In this document: positions 8,899 to 17,310 of the stretch, piece after piece
Layout of the letters: the number at the start of each line of letters is the position of its first letter
Numbering within the stretch: position 1 is the first letter of the stretch
Translations under genes and position numbers: made by a program
From: Flavobacteriaceae bacterium
Lineage (GTDB): Bacteria > Bacteroidota > Bacteroidia > Flavobacteriales > Flavobacteriaceae
Length of the DNA stretch: 49,577 bases
Direction of reading: 5' to 3'
NCBI GenBank assembly: GCA_027490305.1
Contig: JAIXYI010000077.1
Span: forward strand, 1 to 49,577
Notes under the pieces: generated by a model
What the model saw: only the letters and a program-made list of their open reading frames with translations
The model's database searches: none
Told to the model about the DNA's origin: nothing

Positions 8899-10683
8899 GT
8901 GCTGCAAAAGCTCTTACATCAATTTGAATTCTTCATCGTCTGGGCCAAATTGCGGTTCACGCCGAAGCAGTTCATTTTCCTGTCGAGTGTGCTGGTCGGC
9001 CTGTCGGCGGCACTTGCGGTGATGGTGCTGAAGACGTTTGCCCACGGCGTTTTTTCTTTTGCCACTTATATCAACGGCATCCTGAAGTTGAGTTTCATCA
9101 ACAGTATACTGCCTGTAGTGGGCATCCTTCTGACGGTTTGGGTCGTACGGAAAGTATTGAACGGTTCGATTGAAAAAGGCACCTCTCAAATCCTGTACGC
9201 CGTTGCCAAAAAAGCAGGGATTATCCCGAAGAAACAAATGTATGCACAGATCGTGACGAGTTCCCTTACGGTGGGACTGGGCGGTTCCGCCGGACTCGAG
9301 AGCCCTATCGTCATTACCGGAGCGGCCTTCGGTTCGAATTATGCGCAGCAATACAAACTGAACTACAAAGACCGAACAATCCTGATTGGTTGTGGTGTGG
9401 CGGCGGGAATTGCGGCTGCTTTTAACGCACCTATTGCAGGCGTATTGTTTGCAGTGGAAGTGCTGCTGGTCGATGTAAGTATCGCAGCCTTCACTCCTAT
9501 CATGATTGCCGCTGCCACCGGTGCGCTGGTGTCGCAGTTGGTGTTGGACGAAACCATATTGCTGTCGTTTCGGCAACGGCAGGAGTTCGATTACCACAAC
9601 ATTCCGTTTTATGTCGTACTCGGCTTGCTCACCGGATTCATTTCCGTTTACTACATGCGGAATTTCACCCGTGTCGAGCACTTTTTCAGCAAATTAAAAG
9701 GTAATCCGTATCGGAAAGCCTTACTGGGTTCGTCGTTGCTGGCCGGCATCATTTTCCTTTTTCCGACCCTCTTCGGGGAGGGATATGAGAGCATTAAAGT
9801 GCTGTCGGATACCGACCCGGGGCAACTACTCGAAAACACCCTCTTCTCCGACTTCCGTGACAACCGATGGGTGCTATTGGTGTTTGTAGGTCTGACCGTG
9901 CTGATGAAAGCCTTTGCCACGGGACTCACCCTGGGTTCGGGCGGAAATGGCGGCAACTTCGCCCCTTCGCTTTTCCTGGGTTCGTATAGCGGTTTCTTTT
10001 TCGCGAGCCTGCTCAATATGACCGGATTGGTCAAGGTGCCGGTCAGTAACTTTACGATGGTCGGGATGGCCGGCATTTTGTCGGGACTCTTCCATGCCCC
10101 GCTGACGGCGATCTTCCTTATTGCCGAAATTACGGGTGGCTATAGCCTGATGATTCCCCTGATGATCGTATCGTCTATCAGCCTGGCGGTTTCCAAACGC
10201 TTCGAACGGCATTCGATGGACATCAAGCACCTGGTCAAGAAAGGCCAGGCATTTACCAGCAACAAAGACCGGAATGTACTCACGACACTTGATGTAGCGC
10301 AGATCATCCACACCGATTACCTTACGCTGTCGCCGGCCGACAATCTGGAAAAACTGGTCGACCTGATCTCGCATACCGACCAAGTCGTCTTTGCAGTCAT
10401 AGATGGGGACGGAAATCTTCTTGGAATGATCTATTTCAACGACATTCGGGAGATTATCTTCAGCAATTTCAAGGTAAAGTACACCTCGATTGAAGAAGTG
10501 ATGCGACCCTCACCCGAAATTGTATCGCCCGACGACAGCATGGAAACGGTGATGAACCGGTTCGAAAGTGGGAAAATCGCCTATCTTCCCGTCGTCAGGG
10601 ACGGAAAATATGTGGGCATCATCGCGAAATACGAGGCATTGGAGGCGTATCGTGCGAAACTGAAATCGATGTCGATTGATTAA
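8899..10683 (+). CDS. ClC-type chloride channel/transporter with C-terminal CBS domains
   Basis: Product of 594 residues starting at GTG; no better upstream start is visible. About ten hydrophobic segments span residues 25-430. ClC signatures are present: 'GSAGLESP' (129-136) holds the gating glutamate E134, and 'GNFAPSLFLG' (352-361) is the GxFxP-type anion-binding segment. Residues ~455-590 form two CBS domains ('VMRPSPEIVSPDDSM', 'YLPVVRDGKYVGII'), which in this family sense adenine nucleotides or ionic state. It would move chloride or another anion across the inner membrane; channel and proton antiporter cannot be separated by eye. Its stop overlaps the stop of the convergent endonuclease gene by four bases, so no separate terminator fits between them. 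Confidence 0.95.
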   Translation: MLQKLLHQFEFFIVWAKLRFTPKQFIFLSSVLVGLSAALAVMVLKTFAHGVFSFATYINGILKLSFINSILPVVGILLTVWVVRKVLNGSIEKGTSQILYAVAKKAGIIPKKQMYAQIVTSSLTVGLGGSAGLESPIVITGAAFGSNYAQQYKLNYKDRTILIGCGVAAGIAAAFNAPIAGVLFAVEVLLVDVSIAAFTPIMIAAATGALVSQLVLDETILLSFRQRQEFDYHNIPFYVVLGLLTGFISVYYMRNFTRVEHFFSKLKGNPYRKALLGSSLLAGIIFLFPTLFGEGYESIKVLSDTDPGQLLENTLFSDFRDNRWVLLVFVGLTVLMKAFATGLTLGSGGNGGNFAPSLFLGSYSGFFFASLLNMTGLVKVPVSNFTMVGMAGILSGLFHAPLTAIFLIAEITGGYSLMIPLMIVSSISLAVSKRFERHSMDIKHLVKKGQAFTSNKDRNVLTTLDVAQIIHTDYLTLSPADNLEKLVDLISHTDQVVFAVIDGDGNLLGMIYFNDIREIIFSNFKVKYTSIEEVMRPSPEIVSPDDSMETVMNRFESGKIAYLPVVRDGKYVGIIAKYEALEAYRAKLKSMSID

Positions 10684-12641
10684 CGGACCACGAGTTTTTT
10701 CGTAACGGTATGGCCTTCCGACGCGATGGTGGCCAGATATATACCGGACGGCAGCGTCAAGGCTACCGCACGATCGCCCACAAACGTCGTCTCCATCACC
10801 TTCACGCCTGTCATCGAATACACCACAACCGTACCGGATGCGACACCCGAAATTGTAACCGATTCCCGCGCCGGGTTCGGACGTACCTCAACGGCAATCG
10901 TCTCGGTGTCGGGAAGCGCCAGGCTATTATTCCACACCTGTCCGAAATTGCTGCCAAAGACATAACTCGCGAGTGCCGGCATATCCACAAAGGGATTCCG
11001 GTTGTTCTGCCACGTATAGACGACGTTGTTGTGGTGCATTTCGAAGTCGTCGGCGGGGTCGGATGTATTCCACGCCAAAAGCGTTGCCAAATCGCCGATG
11101 GATCCTACTGTGGAATCGGGTAGGTTGCCGTTCGACAGGCTCAGCGCGTTATAACGGCAGGCCATGTAAAACAAGGCCCGGGCGACGTCTCCGTGCCAGC
11201 TTCCGAGTGTTCCGGTTGGACCGTTGTAATCGTTCAAACCGTAGTCGCCGTTACCGCGCGAACTGTTCTCGGGGCCGTCTTCCGCCCGGATGTGATGCGC
11301 ATCGCCGTGTCCGGCATCGATATCATCGGCGTTGGTCGTCGACCAGTTGTCGATGCCATCCGCCACTGAATTCGTGCCATCACTGAAGCCGCCACGCGAC
11401 TGTGGGAAGATGTGTTCGCGGTTCCAGGATCCGGTATTGCTGGCCGTGCTCTGGAATTTGAATTTGGCGCGCGGCTGTTCGACATACATCAGCCACACCT
11501 GGTTGCTGTTCAGCGGGTTCTGGTCGGCTTCCTTTAGGATATCGGTCACATCGCCATAATTCTGTGCATGCACCGTCGCCGGATTGGCAATGATATCCTG
11601 GATGGCCTGTTTGAGTTGGGCACCGCTTTTTCCATTCAAAGAGTTGTAATAACCCGCAGGAGCGGTCGAGGCCACAAGTCCGTAGGTCGGATTCACCGGC
11701 GTTCCCCAGGCAGCGGTCGTGAAGTCGTTGTCGATTACCCAGAGACTGAGATTGGTATTCAACCGCACGTAGCCGACCGGAAGCGGCGCCACGTTAATCA
11801 GCAACTGTTCATCGCCTTCATTCGCCGTATCGTCGGTCAAGACGATGTTCGTTGAAACGGTAGTAAGTCCGGCAGGGATGGTAACCGTCGTAAGTCCCGT
11901 AAAATCACCAGTCGTAAACGTCCCATTCGCCAGGCCAAAATTGATCGTCACGTTTGAGGCCACCGGTGATTGGGCTGTAAAGGTAACGACCATCGTCTGT
12001 CCTTCTCCGAGTTCCGTTGCCGTAGTCGACACCGTAATACCATTGAACAGCACGCCGGTTCCGTCATTGTTGGCGCCGGGCGTCGGGGCTTTCACTTCAT
12101 AGGTGCCGTCGGTTTTGCGTTGAATCGACTGAGTAGTCGGACTGCCGTTCGCATTCTCATCGTATTGCACATTGATGCCCAACGCCGTCATGAGCGTAGT
12201 GGCATCCGGATCGTTGGTTTCGTAAATCAAACCCGAAATCAGGTTGTTGGAGGTAGCCGCTGATCCGTAAGGAAAATTAGACGGGTTGCCGAGGTAAATT
12301 CCGATGGCATCGGCCCCATTCTGCATCAGGCTGTCATAGGGAAAATACTGCTGGGGAACCGGCGATGTAGCCGAACATCCGATGACGACGAGTCCGTTTA
12401 CATCGGTTACGAGTCCGTCCAAATCCATCGTATAATACACGTCGGAGCTACTGCCCGAGCCGCCGTTCATCAGGACGAGTACGTATCCGTCAAGCGAAAA
12501 ATTGGGCGTAGCCGACTTCAATTCGACGAATTCCGCGGTGTCAGTGCCAGGAGTGTCGGTGTCAAGCTCGTTAATGACGACCTGAGAGAAAACGGAAGAG
12601 ACGGAGAAAACCCCGAAAATAAGCAGTAAAATGCGCTTCAT
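10680..12641 (-). CDS. Secreted endonuclease I with lamin-tail and Calx-beta-like domains and T9SS tail
   Basis: Start set at ATG 12641 because the upstream in-frame TTG lies inside the promoter box at 12660-12667. The 653-residue product has a signal peptide (1-20), a lamin-tail domain (~21-195, 'VVINELDTDTPGTDTAEFVEL'), a Calx-beta-like domain (~200-305), an endonuclease I domain (~315-570) and a type A T9SS sorting domain (~580-653, 'VRPNPARESVTISG'). Nuclease motifs are intact: 'WNREHIFPQS' with H410 and 'GDAHHIRAED' with H449/H450, the His-Me finger pattern of EndA/Vvn enzymes. It probably degrades extracellular DNA or RNA, possibly for phosphate or biofilm turnover (inference). It overlaps the ClC gene tail to tail by four bases. 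Confidence 0.93.
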   Translation of the reverse strand: MKRILLLIFGVFSVSSVFSQVVINELDTDTPGTDTAEFVELKSATPNFSLDGYVLVLMNGGSGSSSDVYYTMDLDGLVTDVNGLVVIGCSATSPVPQQYFPYDSLMQNGADAIGIYLGNPSNFPYGSAATSNNLISGLIYETNDPDATTLMTALGINVQYDENANGSPTTQSIQRKTDGTYEVKAPTPGANNDGTGVLFNGITVSTTATELGEGQTMVVTFTAQSPVASNVTINFGLANGTFTTGDFTGLTTVTIPAGLTTVSTNIVLTDDTANEGDEQLLINVAPLPVGYVRLNTNLSLWVIDNDFTTAAWGTPVNPTYGLVASTAPAGYYNSLNGKSGAQLKQAIQDIIANPATVHAQNYGDVTDILKEADQNPLNSNQVWLMYVEQPRAKFKFQSTASNTGSWNREHIFPQSRGGFSDGTNSVADGIDNWSTTNADDIDAGHGDAHHIRAEDGPENSSRGNGDYGLNDYNGPTGTLGSWHGDVARALFYMACRYNALSLSNGNLPDSTVGSIGDLATLLAWNTSDPADDFEMHHNNVVYTWQNNRNPFVDMPALASYVFGSNFGQVWNNSLALPDTETIAVEVRPNPARESVTISGVASGTVVVYSMTGVKVMETTFVGDRAVALTLPSGIYLATIASEGHTVTKKLVVR

Positions 12642-12659
12642 GCCAGAATGATTACCCGA

Positions 12660-12667
12660 CAAAGGTA
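12660..12667 (-). promoter_or_regulatory. -7 promoter box TACCTTTG of the endonuclease gene
   Basis: Exact match to the Bacteroidota TAnnTTTG box, 18 bp upstream of ATG 12641. It forms a divergent pair with the box at 12734-12741 and sets the start codon. Confidence 0.75.
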
Positions 12668-12733
12668 CACCTTCGATTGAAGTAGTTGAAAATTTAACTT
12701 TCGAAGTCTTCTTTGTTATGTTCTTGTATGCCT

Positions 12734-12741
12734 TACTTTTG
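12734..12741 (+). promoter_or_regulatory. -7 promoter box TACTTTTG of the DnaJ-KTSC gene
   Basis: Exact TAnnTTTG match 16 bp before ATG 12758, with TTG at 12713-12715 as a possible -33 element. Because this box lies downstream of the TTG that opens the frame, the true start is 12758. Confidence 0.75.
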
Positions 12742-12757
12742 CGCGAAATTAAAACGC

Positions 12758-13198
12758 ATGAAAAAAATCGGTGAATACCGCAGGCTATTGGGCGTCGACG
12801 CCACCGTTACGTTGGCCGAACTGAAGAAAATCTACCGCGATGAGATGAAAGCCTGTCATCCTGACCGTTTTCAGCATGACGAAACCGAGAAAGAAGCGGC
12901 CGAATTGCGCAGCCGCGAGGTCATTGAAGCCTACCACTTCCTGGTGTCGATCAATCCGGCTACGCTGGAAGCCGAAAAGCCGGAATTCGAGGCGACGGTT
13001 ACCAACCAGGCCATCATCGATTATAAATACGAGAACGTGCGACTGGAAATCACCTTCGATAATGGCATTACCTATGAGTACATCAGCGTACCGAAGGCGA
13101 CGTATATCAAGATGATCAACGCTGATTCTCCTGCGCGGTTCGCGAAACGACACATCCTTCGCAACTTCCCGTACCGTAAAGTCAGCAACGCGTCGTAA
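12758..13198 (+). CDS. Small DnaJ-like protein with C-terminal KTSC domain
   Basis: Product of 146 residues. Residues 1-60 resemble a J-domain with helix II/III and an intact HPD motif (34-36, 'KACHPDRF'). Residues ~85-140 fit the KTSC domain ('ITFDNGITYEYISVP', 'ADSPARFAKRHI'), a small fold named for conserved residues and of unknown function in most proteins. HPD loops stimulate the ATPase of Hsp70/DnaK, so the protein may be a DnaK co-chaperone or adaptor whose KTSC half binds a client (inference). It has its own promoter and stands apart from its neighbours. The KTSC call is less certain than the J-domain call. Confidence 0.85.
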   Translation: MKKIGEYRRLLGVDATVTLAELKKIYRDEMKACHPDRFQHDETEKEAAELRSREVIEAYHFLVSINPATLEAEKPEFEATVTNQAIIDYKYENVRLEITFDNGITYEYISVPKATYIKMINADSPARFAKRHILRNFPYRKVSNAS

Positions 13199-13222
13199 GC
13201 CGGCTATTCGCTTTTTTCTGCC

Positions 13223-13230
13223 TAACTTTG
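13223..13230 (+). promoter_or_regulatory. -7 promoter box TAACTTTG of the persulfide dioxygenase-like gene
   Basis: Exact TAnnTTTG match, 15 bp before ATG 13246. No clear TTG -33 element was seen. Confidence 0.7.
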
Positions 13231-13245
13231 CGGAAACCCTAGACG

Positions 13246-14652
13246 ATGAAAATCGAACAGATTTATACCGGATGCCTGGCGCAGGCAGCGTATTATCTCG
13301 AAAGTGAAGGCGAAGCTGCCATTTTCGATCCGCTGCGCGAGGTACAGCCTTACCTGGACCGTGCAGTAAAAGACGGCGCGACCATCAAATACATCTTTGA
13401 GACCCACTTTCATGCCGATTTCGTATCGGGCCACCTCGACCTGGCACAGAAAAGCGGCGGAACGATTGTATACGGACCAACGGCCCAGCCCAAGTTTGAG
13501 GCACTTATAGCTGCCGACGAACAGGAATTCAAAGTGGGTGCCTACACCATAAAGGCCTTGCACACACCGGGACACACCCTGGAGAGCACCTGTTACCTAC
13601 TTTCTGACGAAACCGGCACGATGAAAGGGATCATTACAGGCGATACCTTATTTATAGGTGACGTTGGGCGACCCGACTTGGCGCAGGCGTTATCAGACGA
13701 CCTGACCCAGGAAAAACTCGCCGGACTGCTTTACGACAGCCTTCGCAACCGCATTATGCCGTTGCCCGATGACCTGATCGTGTATCCGAGCCACGGTGCC
13801 GGCAGCGCCTGTGGTAAGAATATGAGCAAGGAAACCACCGATACACTGGGCAACCAAAAGAAAACCAACTATGCCTTGCGCGCCGATATGACAAAGGCTG
13901 AGTTCATCGCCGAACTGTTGGACGGATTGGGAGCGCCGCCGGCCTATTTCCCTCAGAATGTACGCCTGAACATCGAGGGCTATGACAGCCTGGACGAGGT
14001 GTTGCGTTCGGGGAAAAAAGCGTTGTCGGCCGAAGCCTTCCGCCACCTCGCCGAACAACAGGAGGCCCTTTTACTGGATGTGCGCCATGAAAACGACTTT
14101 GTAGCCGGCCATATTCCCGGTTCGATTTTTATAGGTATACAAGGTGGATTTGCCCCATGGGTGGGAGCGCTGGTTCGGGATGTGCGCCAACCGCTGTTGC
14201 TGATTATCCCGGAAGGGCGGGAAGAAGAAACCCTGACGCGTTTGTCACGCGTTGGATTTGATCACGTATTGGGCTATCTCGAAGGGGGTATCCATGCGTG
14301 GAAATCAGCCGGCTACGAAACCGACACCATGGATTCGGTATCACCGGACGCGTTTGCTGCGGTATTGGCACCCGACGTCGTTGTCGTGGATGCCCGCAAA
14401 CCCGGCGAATTCGAAGCCGAACACGTGGAAGGCGCACGCAACCTGCCGCTGGATAACATAAACGAGCGTCTTTCCGACATTCCGGACATGCCGTTTTACC
14501 TGCACTGTGCGGGCGGCTACCGCTCGGTCATCATGGGATCCATTTTAAAAGCGCGTGGCATCCACCATTTTACCAACGTAGAGAAAGGCATTTCAGGCAT
14601 ACGACAGGCGGGCGTTCCGCTTACTGCTTTCACCTGTAGTTCGGGCAACTGA
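13246..14652 (+). CDS. CstB-like persulfide dioxygenase fused to two rhodanese domains
   Basis: Product of 468 residues in three parts. Residues 1-~235 are a metallo-beta-lactamase fold with 'THFHADFVSGH' (H54, H56, D58, H63), the ETHE1/persulfide-dioxygenase type; Phe stands where many family members have a second His. Residues ~265-350 form a rhodanese fold without a catalytic Cys. Residues ~365-460 are an active rhodanese with 'HCAGGYRS' (C421). MBL, pseudo-rhodanese, then rhodanese is the order described for Staphylococcus aureus CstB, which oxidises low-molecular-weight persulfides to thiosulfate. A role in sulfide or persulfide detoxification in the cytoplasm is therefore likely. It has its own promoter and is followed after ~80 bp by the TlpA-like pair with a separate promoter. 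Confidence 0.9.
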   Translation: MKIEQIYTGCLAQAAYYLESEGEAAIFDPLREVQPYLDRAVKDGATIKYIFETHFHADFVSGHLDLAQKSGGTIVYGPTAQPKFEALIAADEQEFKVGAYTIKALHTPGHTLESTCYLLSDETGTMKGIITGDTLFIGDVGRPDLAQALSDDLTQEKLAGLLYDSLRNRIMPLPDDLIVYPSHGAGSACGKNMSKETTDTLGNQKKTNYALRADMTKAEFIAELLDGLGAPPAYFPQNVRLNIEGYDSLDEVLRSGKKALSAEAFRHLAEQQEALLLDVRHENDFVAGHIPGSIFIGIQGGFAPWVGALVRDVRQPLLLIIPEGREEETLTRLSRVGFDHVLGYLEGGIHAWKSAGYETDTMDSVSPDAFAAVLAPDVVVVDARKPGEFEAEHVEGARNLPLDNINERLSDIPDMPFYLHCAGGYRSVIMGSILKARGIHHFTNVEKGISGIRQAGVPLTAFTCSSGN

Positions 14653-14701
14653 CAACGCCCAAAAATAGGTTAAAGTATAGCTTATCCTGAGTGATTTAGG
14701 C

Positions 14702-14709
14702 TATTTTTG
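14702..14709 (+). promoter_or_regulatory. -7 promoter box TATTTTTG of the TlpA-like pair
   Basis: Exact TAnnTTTG match 26 bp before ATG 14736. It probably drives both thioredoxin-like genes. Confidence 0.7.
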
Positions 14710-14735
14710 CACACATTAAAACCAAATAAAAACTG

Positions 14736-15878
14736 ATGAGACATTTAATTCTGGCGCTGTTTGGATCACTATTGATCGTATCGTGTAACAAAAACGGATA
14801 CACCATCGAAGGTGAGGCGAAAGGCGTCAAAGACGGGACGGAAATCGTATTACAAAAACAGGACTCAACGGGCATCGTGCGCCTTGATACCGTCAAAGTG
14901 AAAGACGGCAAATTCAACTTCGAAGGCGAGACAGAAGGTCCGGGCCTTCACCAATTGACCCTGAAGGACAACCCTTCCGGAGGTGCTGTTCTAATCCTGG
15001 AGCCGGGCGACATCAAGGTAACGCTCGACAAAGATACTATCTACAAAAGCCGTATTTCGGGTACGTTCAACAACGACGAACTCGCATCGTATCTTGACAA
15101 AGACATCAAGATCCGTAACAAACAACAAGCGTTTGCCAAACAAAACATGGCCCGTTACCAGGAAGCCATGATGAAGAAAGACACCGTGACGGTCAACCAG
15201 ATCCAGACGGAAGGGCAGAAAATGTATAAAGAGCATGAGAATTTGGCCAAAGAGCAGGTAAAATCGAATCCGAAAGCGTTTATTTCGGTATTGTTGCTGA
15301 CCCAGTTCCTGAACGCCGGTGAAAAAGAAATGCCATTCATAGAAAAAAGCTACAACAACCTCGACGCTTCGTTGAAGGAAACCCAGGAAGGGAAACGGAT
15401 CAAGAAAGCGATCGACCGCTATAAGAAAGATCTCGAAGCGCAAAAGAATACCTCGGTAGGCCATAAAGCACCGGATTTCAAAGCAAAGAACGCAGCCGGA
15501 CAGGACGTTTCGCTTTATTCGTCACTCGGTAAAGTAACTATTGTTGATTTCTGGGCCTCATGGTGCCCTCCGTGCCGCAAAGAAGCGCCTGCTATGGTTT
15601 CATTGTATAATGAGTTCCATTCGGCCGGACTTAACATCGTAGGTGTTTCACTTGACGGGGACAAAGCCGCCTGGTTGAAGGCCATTGAAACGGATAAACG
15701 CACCTGGACCGACCTTTCCAACCTGAAATCATGGGAAGACCCGGTGGCACGTATGTATGCCCTTCGCAGCATTCCGACGATTATCGTATTGGATGCCAAG
15801 GGAATGATTGTAGCAAAAGACCTGCATGGAGAGGAACTTCGCGCGAAAGTTGCGGAACTCCTGGGGGCGACAAAATAA
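14736..15878 (+). CDS. TlpA-like thioredoxin lipoprotein with DUF4369-type N-terminus
   Basis: Product of 380 residues. The N-terminus ends in a lipobox ('LLIVSC', C17), so it is probably a lipoprotein. Residues ~20-110 resemble DUF4369, followed by a charged helical region (~115-240) and an AhpC/TlpA thioredoxin domain (~245-380) with 'WCPPC' (C277, C280) and the cis-Pro loop 'SIPT' (P347). Family members reduce or isomerise disulfides in the periplasm or feed electrons to cytochrome c maturation. It is followed after 9 bp by a paralogue with the same layout, which indicates tandem duplication within one operon. Confidence 0.93.
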   Translation: MRHLILALFGSLLIVSCNKNGYTIEGEAKGVKDGTEIVLQKQDSTGIVRLDTVKVKDGKFNFEGETEGPGLHQLTLKDNPSGGAVLILEPGDIKVTLDKDTIYKSRISGTFNNDELASYLDKDIKIRNKQQAFAKQNMARYQEAMMKKDTVTVNQIQTEGQKMYKEHENLAKEQVKSNPKAFISVLLLTQFLNAGEKEMPFIEKSYNNLDASLKETQEGKRIKKAIDRYKKDLEAQKNTSVGHKAPDFKAKNAAGQDVSLYSSLGKVTIVDFWASWCPPCRKEAPAMVSLYNEFHSAGLNIVGVSLDGDKAAWLKAIETDKRTWTDLSNLKSWEDPVARMYALRSIPTIIVLDAKGMIVAKDLHGEELRAKVAELLGATK

Positions 15879-15887
15879 TCACCATTT

Positions 15888-17018
15888 ATGAAACGAATCC
15901 TTTTTCTACTCGCGCTGTCTGTCACCCTGTTCTCGTTCAGGGCGTGGCTCAAAAATGAATTTACCATCACCGGAACCGCGACGGGTATAGCCGATGGAAA
16001 GAAAGTATACCTGCAGTTGCAGCAGCCGGAAAAAGGAACCATCAAAATTGATTCGGCGAAGGTAATGGGAGGCAAGTTCACCCTGAAAGGTACGGCAACC
16101 GAACCCTCGATCCATTTTGTGGAAGTCGAAGGCATACAGGGAAAAGTGGCGTTCGTGCTGGAAGAAGGCGCGATCGAACTCACCCTTTACAAAGACAGCA
16201 TAGGGAAGAGCCGCGTGGGCGGAACCAAAAGCAACGTAGAGTTGCAGAAGTTCAACTCGACGGCGATGAAAATCCAGCGGAAAGCGATGGAGTTCCAGCA
16301 GGCGAACAACTCCGTCTTTCAGGAAGCGCAGTCGAAAAACGATACCGCTACTGTCAATGGACTGATCCGGAAATTCAACGGTTTCCAGCAGGAAATGATT
16401 ACCCTTTCCACAACCTATCCGGCGAAGAACCCCACGTCGTTTCTATCGCTGTTGCTTATTGACAACATGTTCAACAATCCAACCGTTGACATTACAAAAA
16501 TCAAAGGCGACTTTGCGGTGCTCGACGCCAAATTGAAAAACACCAAGCAAGGACAGGCGCTCCAAAAACGGATCAACGACTATCATTCGGTAAACGTGGG
16601 CGACCTCGCACCGGCCTTTTCGGCACTTTCGCCAGATGGCAAACAGGTGTCACTGAAAGAATCGCTGGGTAAAGTCACGCTTGTGGACTTCTGGGCGTCA
16701 TGGTGTGGCCCTTGCCGCCGCGAGAACCCTAACGTGGTCAAGCTGTATGCGGATTATCATGCCAAAGGCTTGAACATTATCAGTATCTCACTTGATCGTC
16801 CGGGACAGGACGCGGCCTGGAAAGGCGCCATCGAAAAAGACGGCCTTACCTGGACGCACGTGTCGAACCTGATGTTTTGGGATGACCCGATTGCGAAAGA
16901 CTACCATGTGCAAAGCATTCCGGCCACGTTCTTATTGGACGAAAAAGGCACCATTATCGCGGTCAACCTGCGGGGAGAGGAGTTGCGTGCGAAAGTGGCG
17001 TCGCTGCTAGATAAGTAG
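15888..17018 (+). CDS. TlpA-like thioredoxin protein, tandem paralogue without lipobox
   Basis: Product of 376 residues with the same plan as the preceding gene: signal peptide, DUF4369-like part, helical linker, thioredoxin domain with 'WCGPC' (C273, C276) and 'SIPA' as cis-Pro loop. Unlike its partner it has no lipobox Cys, so it may be soluble in the periplasm or anchored by its uncleaved N-terminal helix. The dipeptide between the cysteines differs (GP against PP), which in thioredoxin-fold proteins changes redox potential, so the two probably have distinct roles. It ends 22 bp before a strong intrinsic terminator. Confidence 0.92.
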   Translation: MKRILFLLALSVTLFSFRAWLKNEFTITGTATGIADGKKVYLQLQQPEKGTIKIDSAKVMGGKFTLKGTATEPSIHFVEVEGIQGKVAFVLEEGAIELTLYKDSIGKSRVGGTKSNVELQKFNSTAMKIQRKAMEFQQANNSVFQEAQSKNDTATVNGLIRKFNGFQQEMITLSTTYPAKNPTSFLSLLLIDNMFNNPTVDITKIKGDFAVLDAKLKNTKQGQALQKRINDYHSVNVGDLAPAFSALSPDGKQVSLKESLGKVTLVDFWASWCGPCRRENPNVVKLYADYHAKGLNIISISLDRPGQDAAWKGAIEKDGLTWTHVSNLMFWDDPIAKDYHVQSIPATFLLDEKGTIIAVNLRGEELRAKVASLLDK

Positions 17019-17040
17019 AAATGACACCTTTTTGATACGA

Positions 17041-17068
17041 AAATCCCCATTTGGGGATTTTTTTATGC
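17041..17068 (+). terminator. Intrinsic terminator after the TlpA-like operon
   Basis: Perfect 8-bp stem AAATCCCC/GGGGATTT with loop ATTT, followed by a T-run. Confidence 0.92.
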
Positions 17069-17117
17069 TTCATTGTGAAGGCATTAGAAAATAACTGGCA
17101 TAAAAGCGCGATTTCCA

Positions 17118-17148
17118 TTGGTGGAGACGGCTGCACTTTCTATATTTG
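17118..17148 (+). promoter_or_regulatory. Promoter of tRNA-Tyr
   Basis: TTG at 17118-17120 and TATATTTG at 17141-17148 are separated by 20 bp, close to the Bacteroidota -33/-7 consensus. The box ends 17 bp before the tRNA. Confidence 0.75.
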
Positions 17149-17165
17149 CAGCCGTCGTTCGATAC

Positions 17166-17246
17166 GGGAAGATACTCAAGCGGCCAACGAGGACGGACTG
17201 TAAATCCGTTGGGAAACCTTCGCAGGTTCGAATCCTGCTCTTCCCA
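17166..17246 (+). tRNA. tRNA-Tyr (GTA)
   Basis: An 81-nt class II tRNA. The acceptor stem GGGAAGA pairs with TCTTCCC, the anticodon loop CTGTAAA contains GTA, there is a long variable arm, and the T arm has GGTTCGAATCC. The discriminator base is A and CCA is not encoded. Confidence 0.97.
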
Positions 17247-17247
17247 C

Positions 17248-17309
17248 AAACTTTTAGCCCTGCAAAAATGTCTGAGCTCGCTCAAGCATTTTTGCAGGGC
17301 TAAAAGTTT
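17248..17309. repeat. Perfect 23-bp-stem hairpin directly after tRNA-Tyr
   Basis: The arms 17248-17270 and 17287-17309 are perfect reverse complements (core CTTTTAGCCCTGCAAAAATG). The 16-nt loop holds a further TGAGC/GCTCA pairing. The hairpin begins one base after the tRNA. It is far longer than a usual terminator and has no T-run on either side, so it may be a palindromic repeat or a processing structure. Confidence 0.9.
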
Positions 17310-17310
17310 G

